Part shown: positions 1-7,256 of the stretch, piece after piece
Layout: the number at the start of each line of letters is the position of its first letter
Numbering within the stretch: position 1 is the first letter of the stretch
NCBI GenBank assembly: GCA_934371915.1
Contig: CAKROE010000070.1
Location: forward strand, 1 to 12,057
Source of the DNA: an uncultured Blautia sp.
Lineage (GTDB): Bacteria; Bacillota; Clostridia; Lachnospirales; Lachnospiraceae
Direction: 5' to 3'
DNA length: 12,057 nucleotides
The notes under the pieces: generated by a model
The model's input: only the letters and a program-made list of their open reading frames with translations
The model's database searches: none
What the model was told of the DNA's origin: nothing
Program-made: the position numbers and the translations under genes

Positions 1-1
1 G

Positions 2-466
2 AGCGTCTGTGAATTATCTGCCCAGAAGGCTGAGGAGATCGCTTCGAAGGTTGAACTGGAAGATGGGACAGTGATTATTGGAGCAGATACGATTGTTTCT
101 TATAAGAATGAAATCTTAGGAAAGCCGTCCGATGAGCAGGCAGCATTTGAAATGTTGAAAATGTTGCAGGGAAATACCCACCAGGTTTATACCGGCGTGA
201 CGGTTCTGGTCAAAAACAATGGAAAATGGGAGAAACATTCTTTTGCAGAATGTACAGATGTTACTTTTTATCCGGTGACAGATGAAGAAATCCATGCATA
301 TATAAAGAGCGGAGAACCGATGGATAAAGCCGGAAGTTATGGGATTCAGGGAAGTTTTGGTATCTATGTAAAGGGAATCCATGGCGAGTATACAAATGTA
401 GTCGGCCTTCCGGTCGGAAGACTTTTTTATGAAATGAAGAAACTGGGAATTGAGTTAAGAGGATGA
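2..466 (+). CDS. maf: Maf family nucleoside triphosphate pyrophosphatase (5' truncated)
   Basis: The reading frame is open from base 2 to the TGA at 464-466, so the N-terminus (with the family's usual SxSPRR nucleotide-binding motif) lies outside the window. What remains is about 154 codons of a protein normally near 190-200 residues. Visible Maf hallmarks are GADTIV with its conserved Asp, GKP shortly after, YTGVTV, and the C-terminal DKAGSYGIQG motif. The family cleaves non-canonical or modified nucleoside triphosphates to monophosphates in the cytoplasm, acting as a house-cleaning enzyme, and has been linked to septum formation. An internal GTG at 71 is in frame, but the homology-like sequence continues upstream of it, so it is not the start. 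The next gene begins 4 bases after the stop, which implies one operon. Family confidence is high; the exact nucleotide specificity cannot be read here. Confidence 0.93.
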   Translation, partial: SVCELSAQKAEEIASKVELEDGTVIIGADTIVSYKNEILGKPSDEQAAFEMLKMLQGNTHQVYTGVTVLVKNNGKWEKHSFAECTDVTFYPVTDEEIHAYIKSGEPMDKAGSYGIQGSFGIYVKGIHGEYTNVVGLPVGRLFYEMKKLGIELRG

Positions 467-470
467 ACAG

Positions 471-1136
471 ATGATAAAAGCATGTATTTTTGATCTTGAC
501 GGGACACTTGCAAATACGTTGGAATCCATGGCATATGTGGCCAATGAGATTCTGGAAAAGCTGGAACTTACACCGCAGCCGGTGGAAAACTTTAAATATT
601 ACAGTGGTGAAGGTGCGGATATGCTGATCAGACGATGCCTGAAAGATGCGGGTGACCCGGATTTGACACATTATGAGGAATGCCGCAGCCTTTACAGAGA
701 GAAATTCGATGCAGATCCACTCTATAAAGTGGTTCCATATGATGGGATTATGGAGACACTGAAAGAACTGAAAAATCGTGGGATGAAGCTGGCCGTCTGC
801 TCCAACAAGCCACATGTGGCAGCGGTGAAAGTAATTGCGCAGATGTTTGACGGATATTTTGACCTGGTGATCGGACAGAGCGATGCGATACGCCGAAAAC
901 CGGCACCGGATGGCCCGTTAAAGGCAGCACAGGAGTTTGGAGTGACACCGTCGGAATGTATGTATGTGGGAGATACCAAAACAGACATGGAAACCGGAAA
1001 TGCAGCCAAGATGCATACGGTAGGTGTACTCTGGGGATTCCGCGACCGCCGGGAGCTTGAAAGTAACGGTGCAGAAGTAATTGCAGAAAAACCGCAGGAT
1101 TTACTGAAGATATGTGAGGAATGGAAAAATGATTAA
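471..1136 (+). CDS. HAD-family hydrolase, phosphoglycolate phosphatase-like (Gph/PGMB type)
   Basis: This 221-residue cytoplasmic protein has all four HAD motifs. Motif I is DLDGT (nucleophile D8, acid/base D10), motif II is the S of CSNKP after the core strand, motif III is the Lys of RRKPAPDG, and motif IV is YVGDTKTD. A helical cap lies between motifs I and II (about residues 16-85), the subclass IA layout of Gph and beta-phosphoglucomutase relatives. It probably removes phosphate from a small metabolite such as 2-phosphoglycolate; the substrate is inferred only from overall resemblance. The ATG at 471 follows an AGAGGA-type Shine-Dalgarno sequence inside the end of maf. The gene sits 4 bases after maf and overlaps the next HAD gene by 8 bases, so the genes are probably translationally coupled. 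Confidence is high for the family, low for the substrate. Confidence 0.92.
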   Translation: MIKACIFDLDGTLANTLESMAYVANEILEKLELTPQPVENFKYYSGEGADMLIRRCLKDAGDPDLTHYEECRSLYREKFDADPLYKVVPYDGIMETLKELKNRGMKLAVCSNKPHVAAVKVIAQMFDGYFDLVIGQSDAIRRKPAPDGPLKAAQEFGVTPSECMYVGDTKTDMETGNAAKMHTVGVLWGFRDRRELESNGAEVIAEKPQDLLKICEEWKND

Positions 1137-1956
1137 GTTGGTTGCAAGTGATCTGGATGGAACGTTATTAATGAAAGGTGCACAGAGCCTTCCGGAGGAT
1201 ATTTTTCCGCTGATCAGACAGTTAAAAGAGTTAGGGATACTTTTTGTAGCTGCAAGTGGACGCCAGTATGCCAACATGAAAAAAATGTTTGCTCCGGTAG
1301 CAGATGATATGGCTTTTATCTGTGAAAATGGCGGGCTGGCAGTTTATCATGAAAAGGTAATGTATCAGAATTATTTTGATCAGAATCTGGTCAGAGAAAT
1401 TGCAGAGTGTATTTATAACAGGGAAGGATCAGAATTTACCTGTTCAACAAAAGATTTCTACTATATAAAACCAAAGACAGAACATTTTCGTGACCTTATG
1501 CTTTATGTGGTTGGAAATGTCTGCAAAGAAATTCAGAGCTTTGAAGAAATAAAGGAGCCATGCATGAAGCTTGCTGTGTATGAGCAGGGGGGACTGCAGG
1601 AAGACACGATTCACTACTGGAGAGAAAGATTTGGTGACAGGTGTACAGTTGTAACATCAGGAACGGCATGGGTGGATTTTATTCCTTTTACAACAAATAA
1701 GGCAAGAGGACTGGCAGAATACCAGAAAATTCTGAATATCAAACCAGAAGAATGCATTACATTCGGGGATGAATACAATGATATTGATATGCTGAAATCA
1801 GTTCCGTATGGCTTCGCGATGGCACATGCAAAACCGGGTGTAAAAGAAGTGGCAGCATATGAAACAGACAGAGTGCAGACAATATTGAAAAAGCTGATCA
1901 AAGCAAAAGGAAATATAGAGGAGGTGCTGAAAGAATGTATTCAGAAGAAGCAGTAG
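1129..1956 (+). CDS. HAD-superfamily hydrolase, Cof-like subfamily IIB
   Basis: The protein is 275 residues from the ATG at 1129. Motif I is SDLDGTLL (D8 and D10), motif II is the Ser of AASGRQ, the motif III region is around FTTNKARGL (Lys), and motif IV is FGDEYNDIDML. The long insert between motifs II and III (about residues 75-190) is the C2B cap typical of Cof/YidA-type sugar-phosphate and nucleotide phosphatases. The start was chosen at 1129 because an AGGA Shine-Dalgarno (1117-1120) lies 8 bases upstream; a longer GTG start at 1114 would begin within that ribosome binding site. It overlaps the upstream HAD gene by 8 bases and is overlapped by the next gene by 22, so it belongs to the same operon. 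Two HAD enzymes of different cap classes in tandem suggest clearing of phosphorylated by-products, which is inference. The substrate is unknown. Confidence 0.92.
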   Translation: MIKLVASDLDGTLLMKGAQSLPEDIFPLIRQLKELGILFVAASGRQYANMKKMFAPVADDMAFICENGGLAVYHEKVMYQNYFDQNLVREIAECIYNREGSEFTCSTKDFYYIKPKTEHFRDLMLYVVGNVCKEIQSFEEIKEPCMKLAVYEQGGLQEDTIHYWRERFGDRCTVVTSGTAWVDFIPFTTNKARGLAEYQKILNIKPEECITFGDEYNDIDMLKSVPYGFAMAHAKPGVKEVAAYETDRVQTILKKLIKAKGNIEEVLKECIQKKQ

Positions 1957-2192
1957 AAGTTTTTCTCAAAGATCAGAGCAGACTTTATGATGAACCGGTC
2001 GCAGAGACACCGGAGGAAGCGCAGGAATTTCTTGAAGACTGTATGGCGGTAGAAGTGGAAAACATCAAAGAAGTCAGAGCGTATCTGGATGAGGCAGGTG
2101 CTGATGTCAGTGGAATGACTGATGAGGAGCTGGAAGAAGCGTGTGAGGTATTTACACTGCCATCCGGTGGATATCTGATTGTAGAGGCCTGA
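1935..2192 (+). CDS. Small highly acidic protein of unknown function
   Basis: This is an 85-residue protein with a very strong GAGGAGGTG ribosome binding site (1918-1926) about 8 bases before the ATG, located inside the end of the Cof-like gene. By eye it has about 25 Asp/Glu against 4 Lys/Arg, a net charge near -21. The sequence suggests amphipathic helices (about residues 3-52 and 60-71) and a short C-terminal strand ending in GGYLIVEA. No catalytic motif, signal peptide or membrane segment is visible, and I do not recognise the family. The 22-base overlap with the upstream gene, the good ribosome binding site and the terminator directly downstream argue that it is a real last gene of the maf-HAD-HAD operon. 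The charge could suit a protein-binding adaptor or a nucleic-acid mimic, but nothing in the sequence decides this. Confidence 0.8.
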   Translation: MYSEEAVEVFLKDQSRLYDEPVAETPEEAQEFLEDCMAVEVENIKEVRAYLDEAGADVSGMTDEELEEACEVFTLPSGGYLIVEA

Positions 2193-2220
2193 GAACTTGA
2201 AACCGAAAGAAAAGTTGCGG

Positions 2221-2260
2221 AAATATCCCTGTCCGGCAATGAACGGATGGGGATATTTTT
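2221..2260 (+). terminator. Intrinsic terminator of the maf-HAD operon
   Basis: A 15-bp stem (2221-2235 with 2244-2258, two G-T wobbles, 8-base loop) ends in a run of T's (2256-2260). It starts 28 bases after the stop of the acidic-protein gene, where the operon would be expected to end. Confidence 0.85.
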
Positions 2261-2317
2261 GTGTCTGAAGGACAAAATGGTGGAAAAGCATATATATGGG
2301 AAATCGTAAAATACAAA

Positions 2318-2347
2318 TTACATCCGTAAAAAATGCTGTGCTATAAT
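2318..2347 (+). promoter_or_regulatory. Extended -10 promoter of the surface-protein gene
   Basis: TATAAT at 2342-2347 is preceded by TGC (2339-2341), making a perfect extended -10 (TGnTATAAT). The best -35 is TTACAT (2318-2323) with an 18-base spacer. Transcription would begin near 2354 and give a leader of about 90 bases. That leader holds a small GGGCA/TGCCC hairpin (2362-2374, loop of 3) and an AAAGGAGGGTG ribosome binding site just before the ATG at 2446. Apart from the upstream terminator, nothing else was seen between 2193 and 2445. Confidence 0.75.
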
Positions 2348-2445
2348 TTCTGACAGAAGAAGGGCAGAATGCCCACGTAAAGATAAAATAATATAAGACG
2401 TAATTTCAGATCGCTTATAAAAAGAGACTAAAAGGAGGGTGTGTT

Positions 2446-4866
2446 ATGCGGAAAGAGAGAATTCTTGCAGTTATTATGTCAGTGCTTATGGCATTATCCA
2501 TGCTTCCCATAACCGTATTTGCGGCAGAGACGACAGCTCTGAATGGCAAACTGAAGCTTCAGGGAATCGCAGCAGAAGGAAAGACTCTGAGCGCAGATTT
2601 TAAGAATGTAGATACGGAGGGACTGACAGAAGATGATGTCACATATCTCTGGTCGAGAAAGACATTTGATGATGAAGCCGCAGAAAATGCAGGTGAAACG
2701 CCACAGCTGAAAGAGCTTGGTAAAGAGAAGACTTATACAGTGACAAAGGAAGACATCGGTTCAAAGATCGTGCTGACAATTACCGGAAAAGAAGAAAACG
2801 GTTATAGCGGCACACTGACAGTAACTTCTGATGAAGTGGTTGATGCTGAGAGCGGAGCTGCACTTGAAGCGGCAGCAGAGGCGCAGACAGAGGATGCTTC
2901 CGAAGAAACAGGAGAAGATCAGACAACTGATGAGGAGAACACCGGCGATCAGCAGGACAATGCAGATAGCACTGAGGATACCGAAGCAGCAGGTGCAGAA
3001 ACGGTAGATGAGATACCACCTGCGACTTCTGATGATCAGCAGACAGAGGGACAGGTGACAGAAGAACAGCCACAGGAAGAACAGCCGGAGCAGACTGGCG
3101 AGCCACAGGAAGTGCCGACAGAGGATACGCTTGTAAAGGATGACCAGATGGAAGACGATCAGCCGACGCAGGCGGATGCTTCTATTGTGGGAGAAGATAA
3201 GGCCGGTACAGAAGCCGTAGGTGGGATTCCACCGGCAACTTCCGATGATACCTATCCGGCAGAGAATGAAAATAACGGGACGACAGAAGAACCATCAAGT
3301 GAAGAACCATCAAACGAAGATCCGTCAGATGGAGCGCAGGCAGATGAGAATCGGGCTCCTGTAACCGCAGATCAAATATCTGTTGAAGGAGAAACTCAGC
3401 CACAGTTCTCTTTTGTACAGGACTATACGACAGACGATGCTACAGCAGCGCAGAAGACAGTAACATTTACAAATAACAGTAGTGATACAGCAGTAACTCT
3501 TTCTGTTACTACACCAGATGGGAATCAGGCAGCAGCGGCGGTTTGGGCTGGGCAGACAGACGCTCAGGCGAACACAGTTACAGTGAATCCGGGTGCATCA
3601 GCACCGCTTCCCATTACACCGGTAACCGGACTTGGCGCCAATGCGAATCCATATCAGCAGACGTTTAAAATAAATAATGTCAATAATCCGGCAGCTCCGA
3701 TGGAGATAGCTACAATTACTGCTACTGTGACGGTACAGGAGATTTCACATGACCTTACCCCGAATCCGAATGAGACTCTGGACTTTGCAACTGCAAAGAA
3801 GGGTTATTCTGCGGTTGACGCGCTGCCGATCACCTATACAAATAACGGAAATGTATCAGAGACAGTAATTATGCCGGTGAGTCAGAGCGGGAATTATGAG
3901 ATCACTACAGAAGATTCTCTGACACTGGCGCCGAACGGGGAAGGTAAAATTACATTTTCCGTACGTCCTAAGGCAGGTCTGGCAGTCGGCAGTTATACAG
4001 AAACGATTAAAGTAACAACAAAAAGCAACTTTGAAGCAACCCCGATTTCTGTTGCATTTCAGGTAATCAAAGATACCGCGACACTTACGAAGATCCAGCA
4101 GCCATCAGCAGTCAGCGGACTTCCGAACGGAACCAAGAAAAGTGCTTCTTCATTGAAGCTTCCATCCGCAGTTGTGATTGAAACGACCGCAGGCAATATG
4201 AAAGCGGCTGTTTCCTGGAATGTAAAGGGAGCATCCTACAGACAGTCCGCAACAGATGAGCAGAACTTCACCGTATCAGGAACGATTACTCTTCCGGACG
4301 GTGTGGATAATGATAACAATCTGAATCTGTCGACATCCATAGATGTCAACGTAAAGGCATACAGTCCGAAGATTGCTTCTGCCGAAAAGAATACAATCAC
4401 CGGAATTGATTACAATGGTGTATATACGACTCAGTCGAAGATATCCTTTACAGCAGTTGGAGCAGGAATGGATAATGCCTCTCCGCGTAAGGGCGACACA
4501 CGTTATGAACCGAAGTCATGGACGGTACTCAATAATACTCTGGGATGGGATGCGGCACCGTATACAGCATCTTTTGGTCTGGCAAAGAGTGGGGATTACA
4601 CATTAAAAGTTAATTTTGAGCAGCAGAAGTATGATGGGAATTCCTGGCAGCCGACCAATACAACAGATACACGACAGGTATCTTTCTCTATCACAAAGGC
4701 AAATGTAACTGCTCCGGGAGCTGATCTGACACCGGCAATCAGCAAGACAGGCGCCGTGAAGACAGGAGATAGTACGCAGATTCTTCCATTTATATGTATT
4801 CTGATTATTGCGGCCGGAGCAATCGGCGGAGTAGTATTTTACAAAAAGAAAAATAAAAACAAATAA
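2446..4866 (+). CDS. Secreted Ig-like repeat surface protein with KTGD/transmembrane C-terminal anchor
   Basis: This 806-residue surface protein is probably monocistronic. Residues 1-27 are a clear signal peptide: a basic start (MRKER), a hydrophobic core and an FAA cleavage region. An Ig-like module (about 31-132) contains the LxGxxxxGKTLSA pattern. A stalk rich in Glu, Asp, Gln, Thr and Pro follows (about 133-310) with a repeated IPPATSDD motif. Next come two modules resembling Asn- and Thr-rich beta-sandwich domains (about 320-432 and 437-540), a Big_4-like Ig module (about 545-640) and a last beta-rich module (about 641-755). The C-terminus has VKTGD (771-775), a hydrophobic segment (about 779-799) and a Lys-rich tail (800-806). 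The layout matches a sortase-type sorting signal, but the motif is not canonical LPXTG, so simple membrane anchoring is also possible. No catalytic domain is visible; adhesion or a structural cell-wall role is inferred. No sortase gene lies in the window. Confidence 0.9.
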   Translation: MRKERILAVIMSVLMALSMLPITVFAAETTALNGKLKLQGIAAEGKTLSADFKNVDTEGLTEDDVTYLWSRKTFDDEAAENAGETPQLKELGKEKTYTVTKEDIGSKIVLTITGKEENGYSGTLTVTSDEVVDAESGAALEAAAEAQTEDASEETGEDQTTDEENTGDQQDNADSTEDTEAAGAETVDEIPPATSDDQQTEGQVTEEQPQEEQPEQTGEPQEVPTEDTLVKDDQMEDDQPTQADASIVGEDKAGTEAVGGIPPATSDDTYPAENENNGTTEEPSSEEPSNEDPSDGAQADENRAPVTADQISVEGETQPQFSFVQDYTTDDATAAQKTVTFTNNSSDTAVTLSVTTPDGNQAAAAVWAGQTDAQANTVTVNPGASAPLPITPVTGLGANANPYQQTFKINNVNNPAAPMEIATITATVTVQEISHDLTPNPNETLDFATAKKGYSAVDALPITYTNNGNVSETVIMPVSQSGNYEITTEDSLTLAPNGEGKITFSVRPKAGLAVGSYTETIKVTTKSNFEATPISVAFQVIKDTATLTKIQQPSAVSGLPNGTKKSASSLKLPSAVVIETTAGNMKAAVSWNVKGASYRQSATDEQNFTVSGTITLPDGVDNDNNLNLSTSIDVNVKAYSPKIASAEKNTITGIDYNGVYTTQSKISFTAVGAGMDNASPRKGDTRYEPKSWTVLNNTLGWDAAPYTASFGLAKSGDYTLKVNFEQQKYDGNSWQPTNTTDTRQVSFSITKANVTAPGADLTPAISKTGAVKTGDSTQILPFICILIIAAGAIGGVVFYKKKNKNK
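2989..3249 (+). repeat. Two diverged copies of a 16-codon stalk motif (core IPPATSDD)
   Basis: The copies are at 2989-3036 and 3202-3249 within the surface-protein gene, 71 residues apart. The eight-residue core is identical in protein, at residues 190-197 and 261-268. Four of its eight codons differ, all synonymously. The rest of the copies are partly conserved (A-G-x-E-x-V before the core). Confidence 0.75.
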
Positions 4867-4881
4867 ATAAAAAGTTTTTTG

Positions 4882-4908
4882 TTAGCACTCATTTTGAATG
4901 AGTGCTAA
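4882..4908 (+). promoter_or_regulatory. CIRCE operator (HrcA binding site)
   Basis: The sequence is TTAGCACTC, nine bases, then GAGTGCTAA: an exact match to the CIRCE consensus recognised by the heat-shock repressor HrcA. It ends 7 bases before the -35 of the htpG promoter and 76 bases before the htpG start codon. HrcA normally represses groESL and dnaK operons through this element; here it marks htpG as a probable member of the HrcA regulon. hrcA is not in the window. Confidence 0.95.
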
Positions 4909-4914
4909 TTTTTT
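4882..4914 (+). terminator. Probable terminator of the surface-protein gene, formed by the CIRCE repeat
   Basis: The nine bases between the CIRCE arms are themselves partly complementary. The hairpin therefore extends to a perfect 12-bp stem (4882-4893 with 4897-4908) with a 3-base loop, followed by six T's (4909-4914). It begins 15 bases after the surface-protein stop codon, and no other terminator is present there. Termination activity is inferred from the hairpin-plus-T-run shape. Confidence 0.7.
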
Positions 4915-4915
4915 C

Positions 4916-4944
4916 TTGACTTTTGGAAAAAAGGGGATTAGTAT
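4916..4944 (+). promoter_or_regulatory. Sigma-A promoter of htpG
   Basis: TTGACT (4916-4921) and TAGTAT (4939-4944) are separated by 17 bases. Transcription would start near 4951, leaving a leader of about 34 bases with an AAGGAG ribosome binding site (4969-4974). The -35 begins one base after the T-run of the CIRCE hairpin. Confidence 0.8.
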
Positions 4945-4984
4945 ATAAAAAGACGAAAAAACGAATCTAAGGAGTGTGGATAAT

Positions 4985-7042
4985 ATGGCTGAAAAGCATG
5001 GAAATTTATCAATTAACAGTGAGAATATTTTCCCGATCATTAAGAAATGGCTGTATTCTGACCATGACATTTTTGTTCGAGAACTTGTATCCAATGGCTG
5101 TGATGCAATCACCAAATTAAAAAAACTGGAAGTAATGGGCGAGTATACATTTGCAGATGATTACAAACCTGCAGTGCAGGTTGTAGTTGATTCAGATGCC
5201 AAGACCCTGAAATTCATTGATAATGGTATTGGTATGAATTCCGATGAGGTAGAAGAATACATTACACAGATTGCATTTTCCGGAGCAACAGAGTTCCTTG
5301 AAAAATATAAAGATAAGACAACAGATGACCAGATGATCGGCCATTTTGGTCTCGGTTTCTATTCCGCTTTCATGGTAGCCGATGAAGTACACATTGATAC
5401 ACTTTCTTTCAAAGAAGGCGCGACACCGGTTCACTGGACCTGCGACGGTGGTACAGAATATGACATGAAAGATGGTGACCGCACAACAGTCGGAACTGAG
5501 ATCACACTGTTTCTGAATGATGAAAGCCTGGAATTCTGTAACGAATACCGTATGCGTGAGGTTATCGAGAAATATTGTTCTTTCATGCCGGTAAATATCT
5601 ATCTTTCCAAAGCAAATGCAGAGCAGGAATACGAAACAATCGATGAAGCGGATCTGAAGGATGATGATGTTGTTGTTGAGCATATCCATGAAGATGCAAA
5701 GACAGAAGAGAAAGAAAACGACAAAGGCGAGAAAGAAGTTGTCGAAGTTTCTCCTGCAAGAGACCGTATAAAGATTAACAAACGTCCGGTTTCCTTAAGC
5801 GATCCGAACCCGTTGTGGATGAAACATCCAAATGAATGCTCTGATGAAGATTATAAAGAATTTTATCGTAAAGTATTTATGGATTATAAGGAGCCACTGT
5901 TCTGGATTCATCTGAACATGGACTATCCGTTTAACCTGAAAGGTATTCTGTATTTCCCGAAGATCAATACAGAATATGATTCCATTGAAGGAACCATCAA
6001 ATTATATAACAACCAGGTATTTATTGCGGACAACATCAAAGAGGTAATTCCGGAATTCCTGCTTCTTCTGAAAGGTGTGATCGACTGTCCGGATCTGCCG
6101 CTGAATGTTTCCAGAAGTGCACTTCAGAATGACGGATTTGTTCAGAAGATTTCTGAATATATTTCCAAGAAGGTTGCTGACAAACTGACCGGTATGTGCA
6201 AGACAGACCGTGAGTCTTATGAGAAATACTGGGATGACATCAGCCCATTCATCAAATTCGGCTGCATCAAAGACAGTAAATTTGCTGAGAAACTGCATGA
6301 TTATATCCTCTTTAAAGATATCGACAACAAGTATCTGACACTGAAAGACTGCATCGAACAGAATAAGAAAGCAGATACAGAAGAAAAAGCTGAAGATACA
6401 GAAAAAACAGAAGACAGCGAGAAGAAGGACGAAAATAAAGAACCGGAAAAGACAACGATCTTTTATGTGACAGATGCTGTACAGCAGAGCCAGTACATCA
6501 ACATGTTCAGAGAAGCCGGAAAGAATGCAGTGATTCTTTCTCATAACATTGATACAACATTTATTTCTCATCTGGAACAGAAGGATCAGACAATTCAGTT
6601 CAAGAGAATTGATGCTGATGTAACGGAAGAACTGAAAGGTGAGGGCGCAGCTGACGAAGAAACAGCAAAAACTCTGACAGAGCTTTTCCGTAAGAGCCTT
6701 AACATGGATAAGCTCGAAGTGAAAGTTGAGAATCTGAAAAATGAATCGGTTGCTGCGATGATGACACTTTCAGAAGAAAGCCGTCGTATGCAGGATATGA
6801 TGAAGATGTACAATATGTACGGTATGGATCCGAGTATGTTTGGCGGTCAGGAGACACTGGTGCTGAATATAAGTCATCCGCTTGTTAAATATCTTGCCGA
6901 GAATCAGGAATCTGCTCATGCAGAAATGATTTGCCAGCAGCTTTATGATCTGGCAATGCTGAGCCACAAACAGCTTTCACCGGATGAAATGACAAAATTT
7001 GTACAGAGAAGCAATGAAATTCTGATGCTTCTTACAAAATAA
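4985..7042 (+). CDS. htpG: Molecular chaperone HtpG (Hsp90)
   Basis: HtpG is a cytoplasmic ATP-dependent dimeric chaperone that helps client proteins fold and recover from stress. The 685-residue product shows the GHKL ATPase motifs: RELVSNGCDAI (Glu33 and Asn of the N-box), DNGIGM from residue 79, and GHFGLGFYSAF (ATP lid, from 119). The middle domain carries NVSRSALQ (from about 374) with the conserved Arg, and the C-terminal dimerisation domain follows. The protein is longer than E. coli HtpG (624) because of two charged inserts: about 239-256 between the N and middle domains, and about 460-491, rich in Lys and Glu, just before TIFYVTD. The ATG at 4985 was chosen because AAGGAG ends 10 bases upstream; the in-frame GTG at 4976 is only one base from it. 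The gene has its own CIRCE-controlled promoter and terminator, so it is probably monocistronic. Confidence 0.97.
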   Translation: MAEKHGNLSINSENIFPIIKKWLYSDHDIFVRELVSNGCDAITKLKKLEVMGEYTFADDYKPAVQVVVDSDAKTLKFIDNGIGMNSDEVEEYITQIAFSGATEFLEKYKDKTTDDQMIGHFGLGFYSAFMVADEVHIDTLSFKEGATPVHWTCDGGTEYDMKDGDRTTVGTEITLFLNDESLEFCNEYRMREVIEKYCSFMPVNIYLSKANAEQEYETIDEADLKDDDVVVEHIHEDAKTEEKENDKGEKEVVEVSPARDRIKINKRPVSLSDPNPLWMKHPNECSDEDYKEFYRKVFMDYKEPLFWIHLNMDYPFNLKGILYFPKINTEYDSIEGTIKLYNNQVFIADNIKEVIPEFLLLLKGVIDCPDLPLNVSRSALQNDGFVQKISEYISKKVADKLTGMCKTDRESYEKYWDDISPFIKFGCIKDSKFAEKLHDYILFKDIDNKYLTLKDCIEQNKKADTEEKAEDTEKTEDSEKKDENKEPEKTTIFYVTDAVQQSQYINMFREAGKNAVILSHNIDTTFISHLEQKDQTIQFKRIDADVTEELKGEGAADEETAKTLTELFRKSLNMDKLEVKVENLKNESVAAMMTLSEESRRMQDMMKMYNMYGMDPSMFGGQETLVLNISHPLVKYLAENQESAHAEMICQQLYDLAMLSHKQLSPDEMTKFVQRSNEILMLLTK

Positions 7043-7101
7043 AAACATCAGGTATATACGTAATCTCTAAAAATGAGAAGTATGTAAGCAAAGATTATTA
7101 T

Positions 7102-7147
7102 AAAGTTCCCAAATGCGGTCTTGAGGCTGGATTTGGGAACTTTTTTT
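7102..7147 (+). terminator. Intrinsic terminator of htpG
   Basis: A perfect 13-bp stem (7102-7114 with 7131-7143) with a 16-base loop is followed by T's through 7147. It lies 59 bases after the htpG stop. A weak imperfect hairpin around 7057-7086 precedes it. Confidence 0.9.
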
Positions 7148-7164
7148 AACAAAAAAATTAATTC

Positions 7165-7193
7165 TTGACAATAAAAGACAAATCGAATATGCT
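7165..7193 (+). promoter_or_regulatory. Promoter upstream of the Spo0A-domain gene
   Basis: A consensus -35 TTGACA (7165-7170), a 17-base spacer and TATGCT (7188-7193) give a start near 7200 and an untranslated leader of about 160 bases. A second possible -10, TATAAT at 7320-7325, lies closer to the gene but has no clear -35. Confidence 0.65.
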
Positions 7194-7256
7194 GATGCGT
7201 ACATGGTTTTTAAAACAAAAATTTTTGGTTGAAAAAAATAAGGTTCTCTCTGAAAA

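Noticed and set aside
261..815. 184-residue open frame on the - strand across maf and the first HAD gene
   Set aside because: It runs across two real genes, has no ribosome binding site and shows no recognisable motif.
2355..2395. Possible c-di-GMP-type riboswitch in the surface-protein leader (GGGCA hairpin, then CACGTAAAG)
   Set aside because: Only a 5-bp hairpin and a short resemblance are present; the two-arm aptamer architecture does not fit in the remaining leader.
2780..3403. Leu-rich - strand open frames opposite the acidic stalk
   Set aside because: They are the expected antisense reading of Gln/Glu/Ala-rich codons, not a gene.
6002..6571. 189-residue open frame on the - strand inside htpG
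   Set aside because: It lies opposite clearly coding HtpG sequence, has no ribosome binding site and its Phe/Cys-rich product is typical of an antisense shadow.
7063..7075. AATCTCTAAAAA shared between the htpG 3' region and the csp leader (about 9947-9958)
   Set aside because: A single 12-base AT-rich match with unrelated flanks is plausibly chance, and no further copies were noticed.
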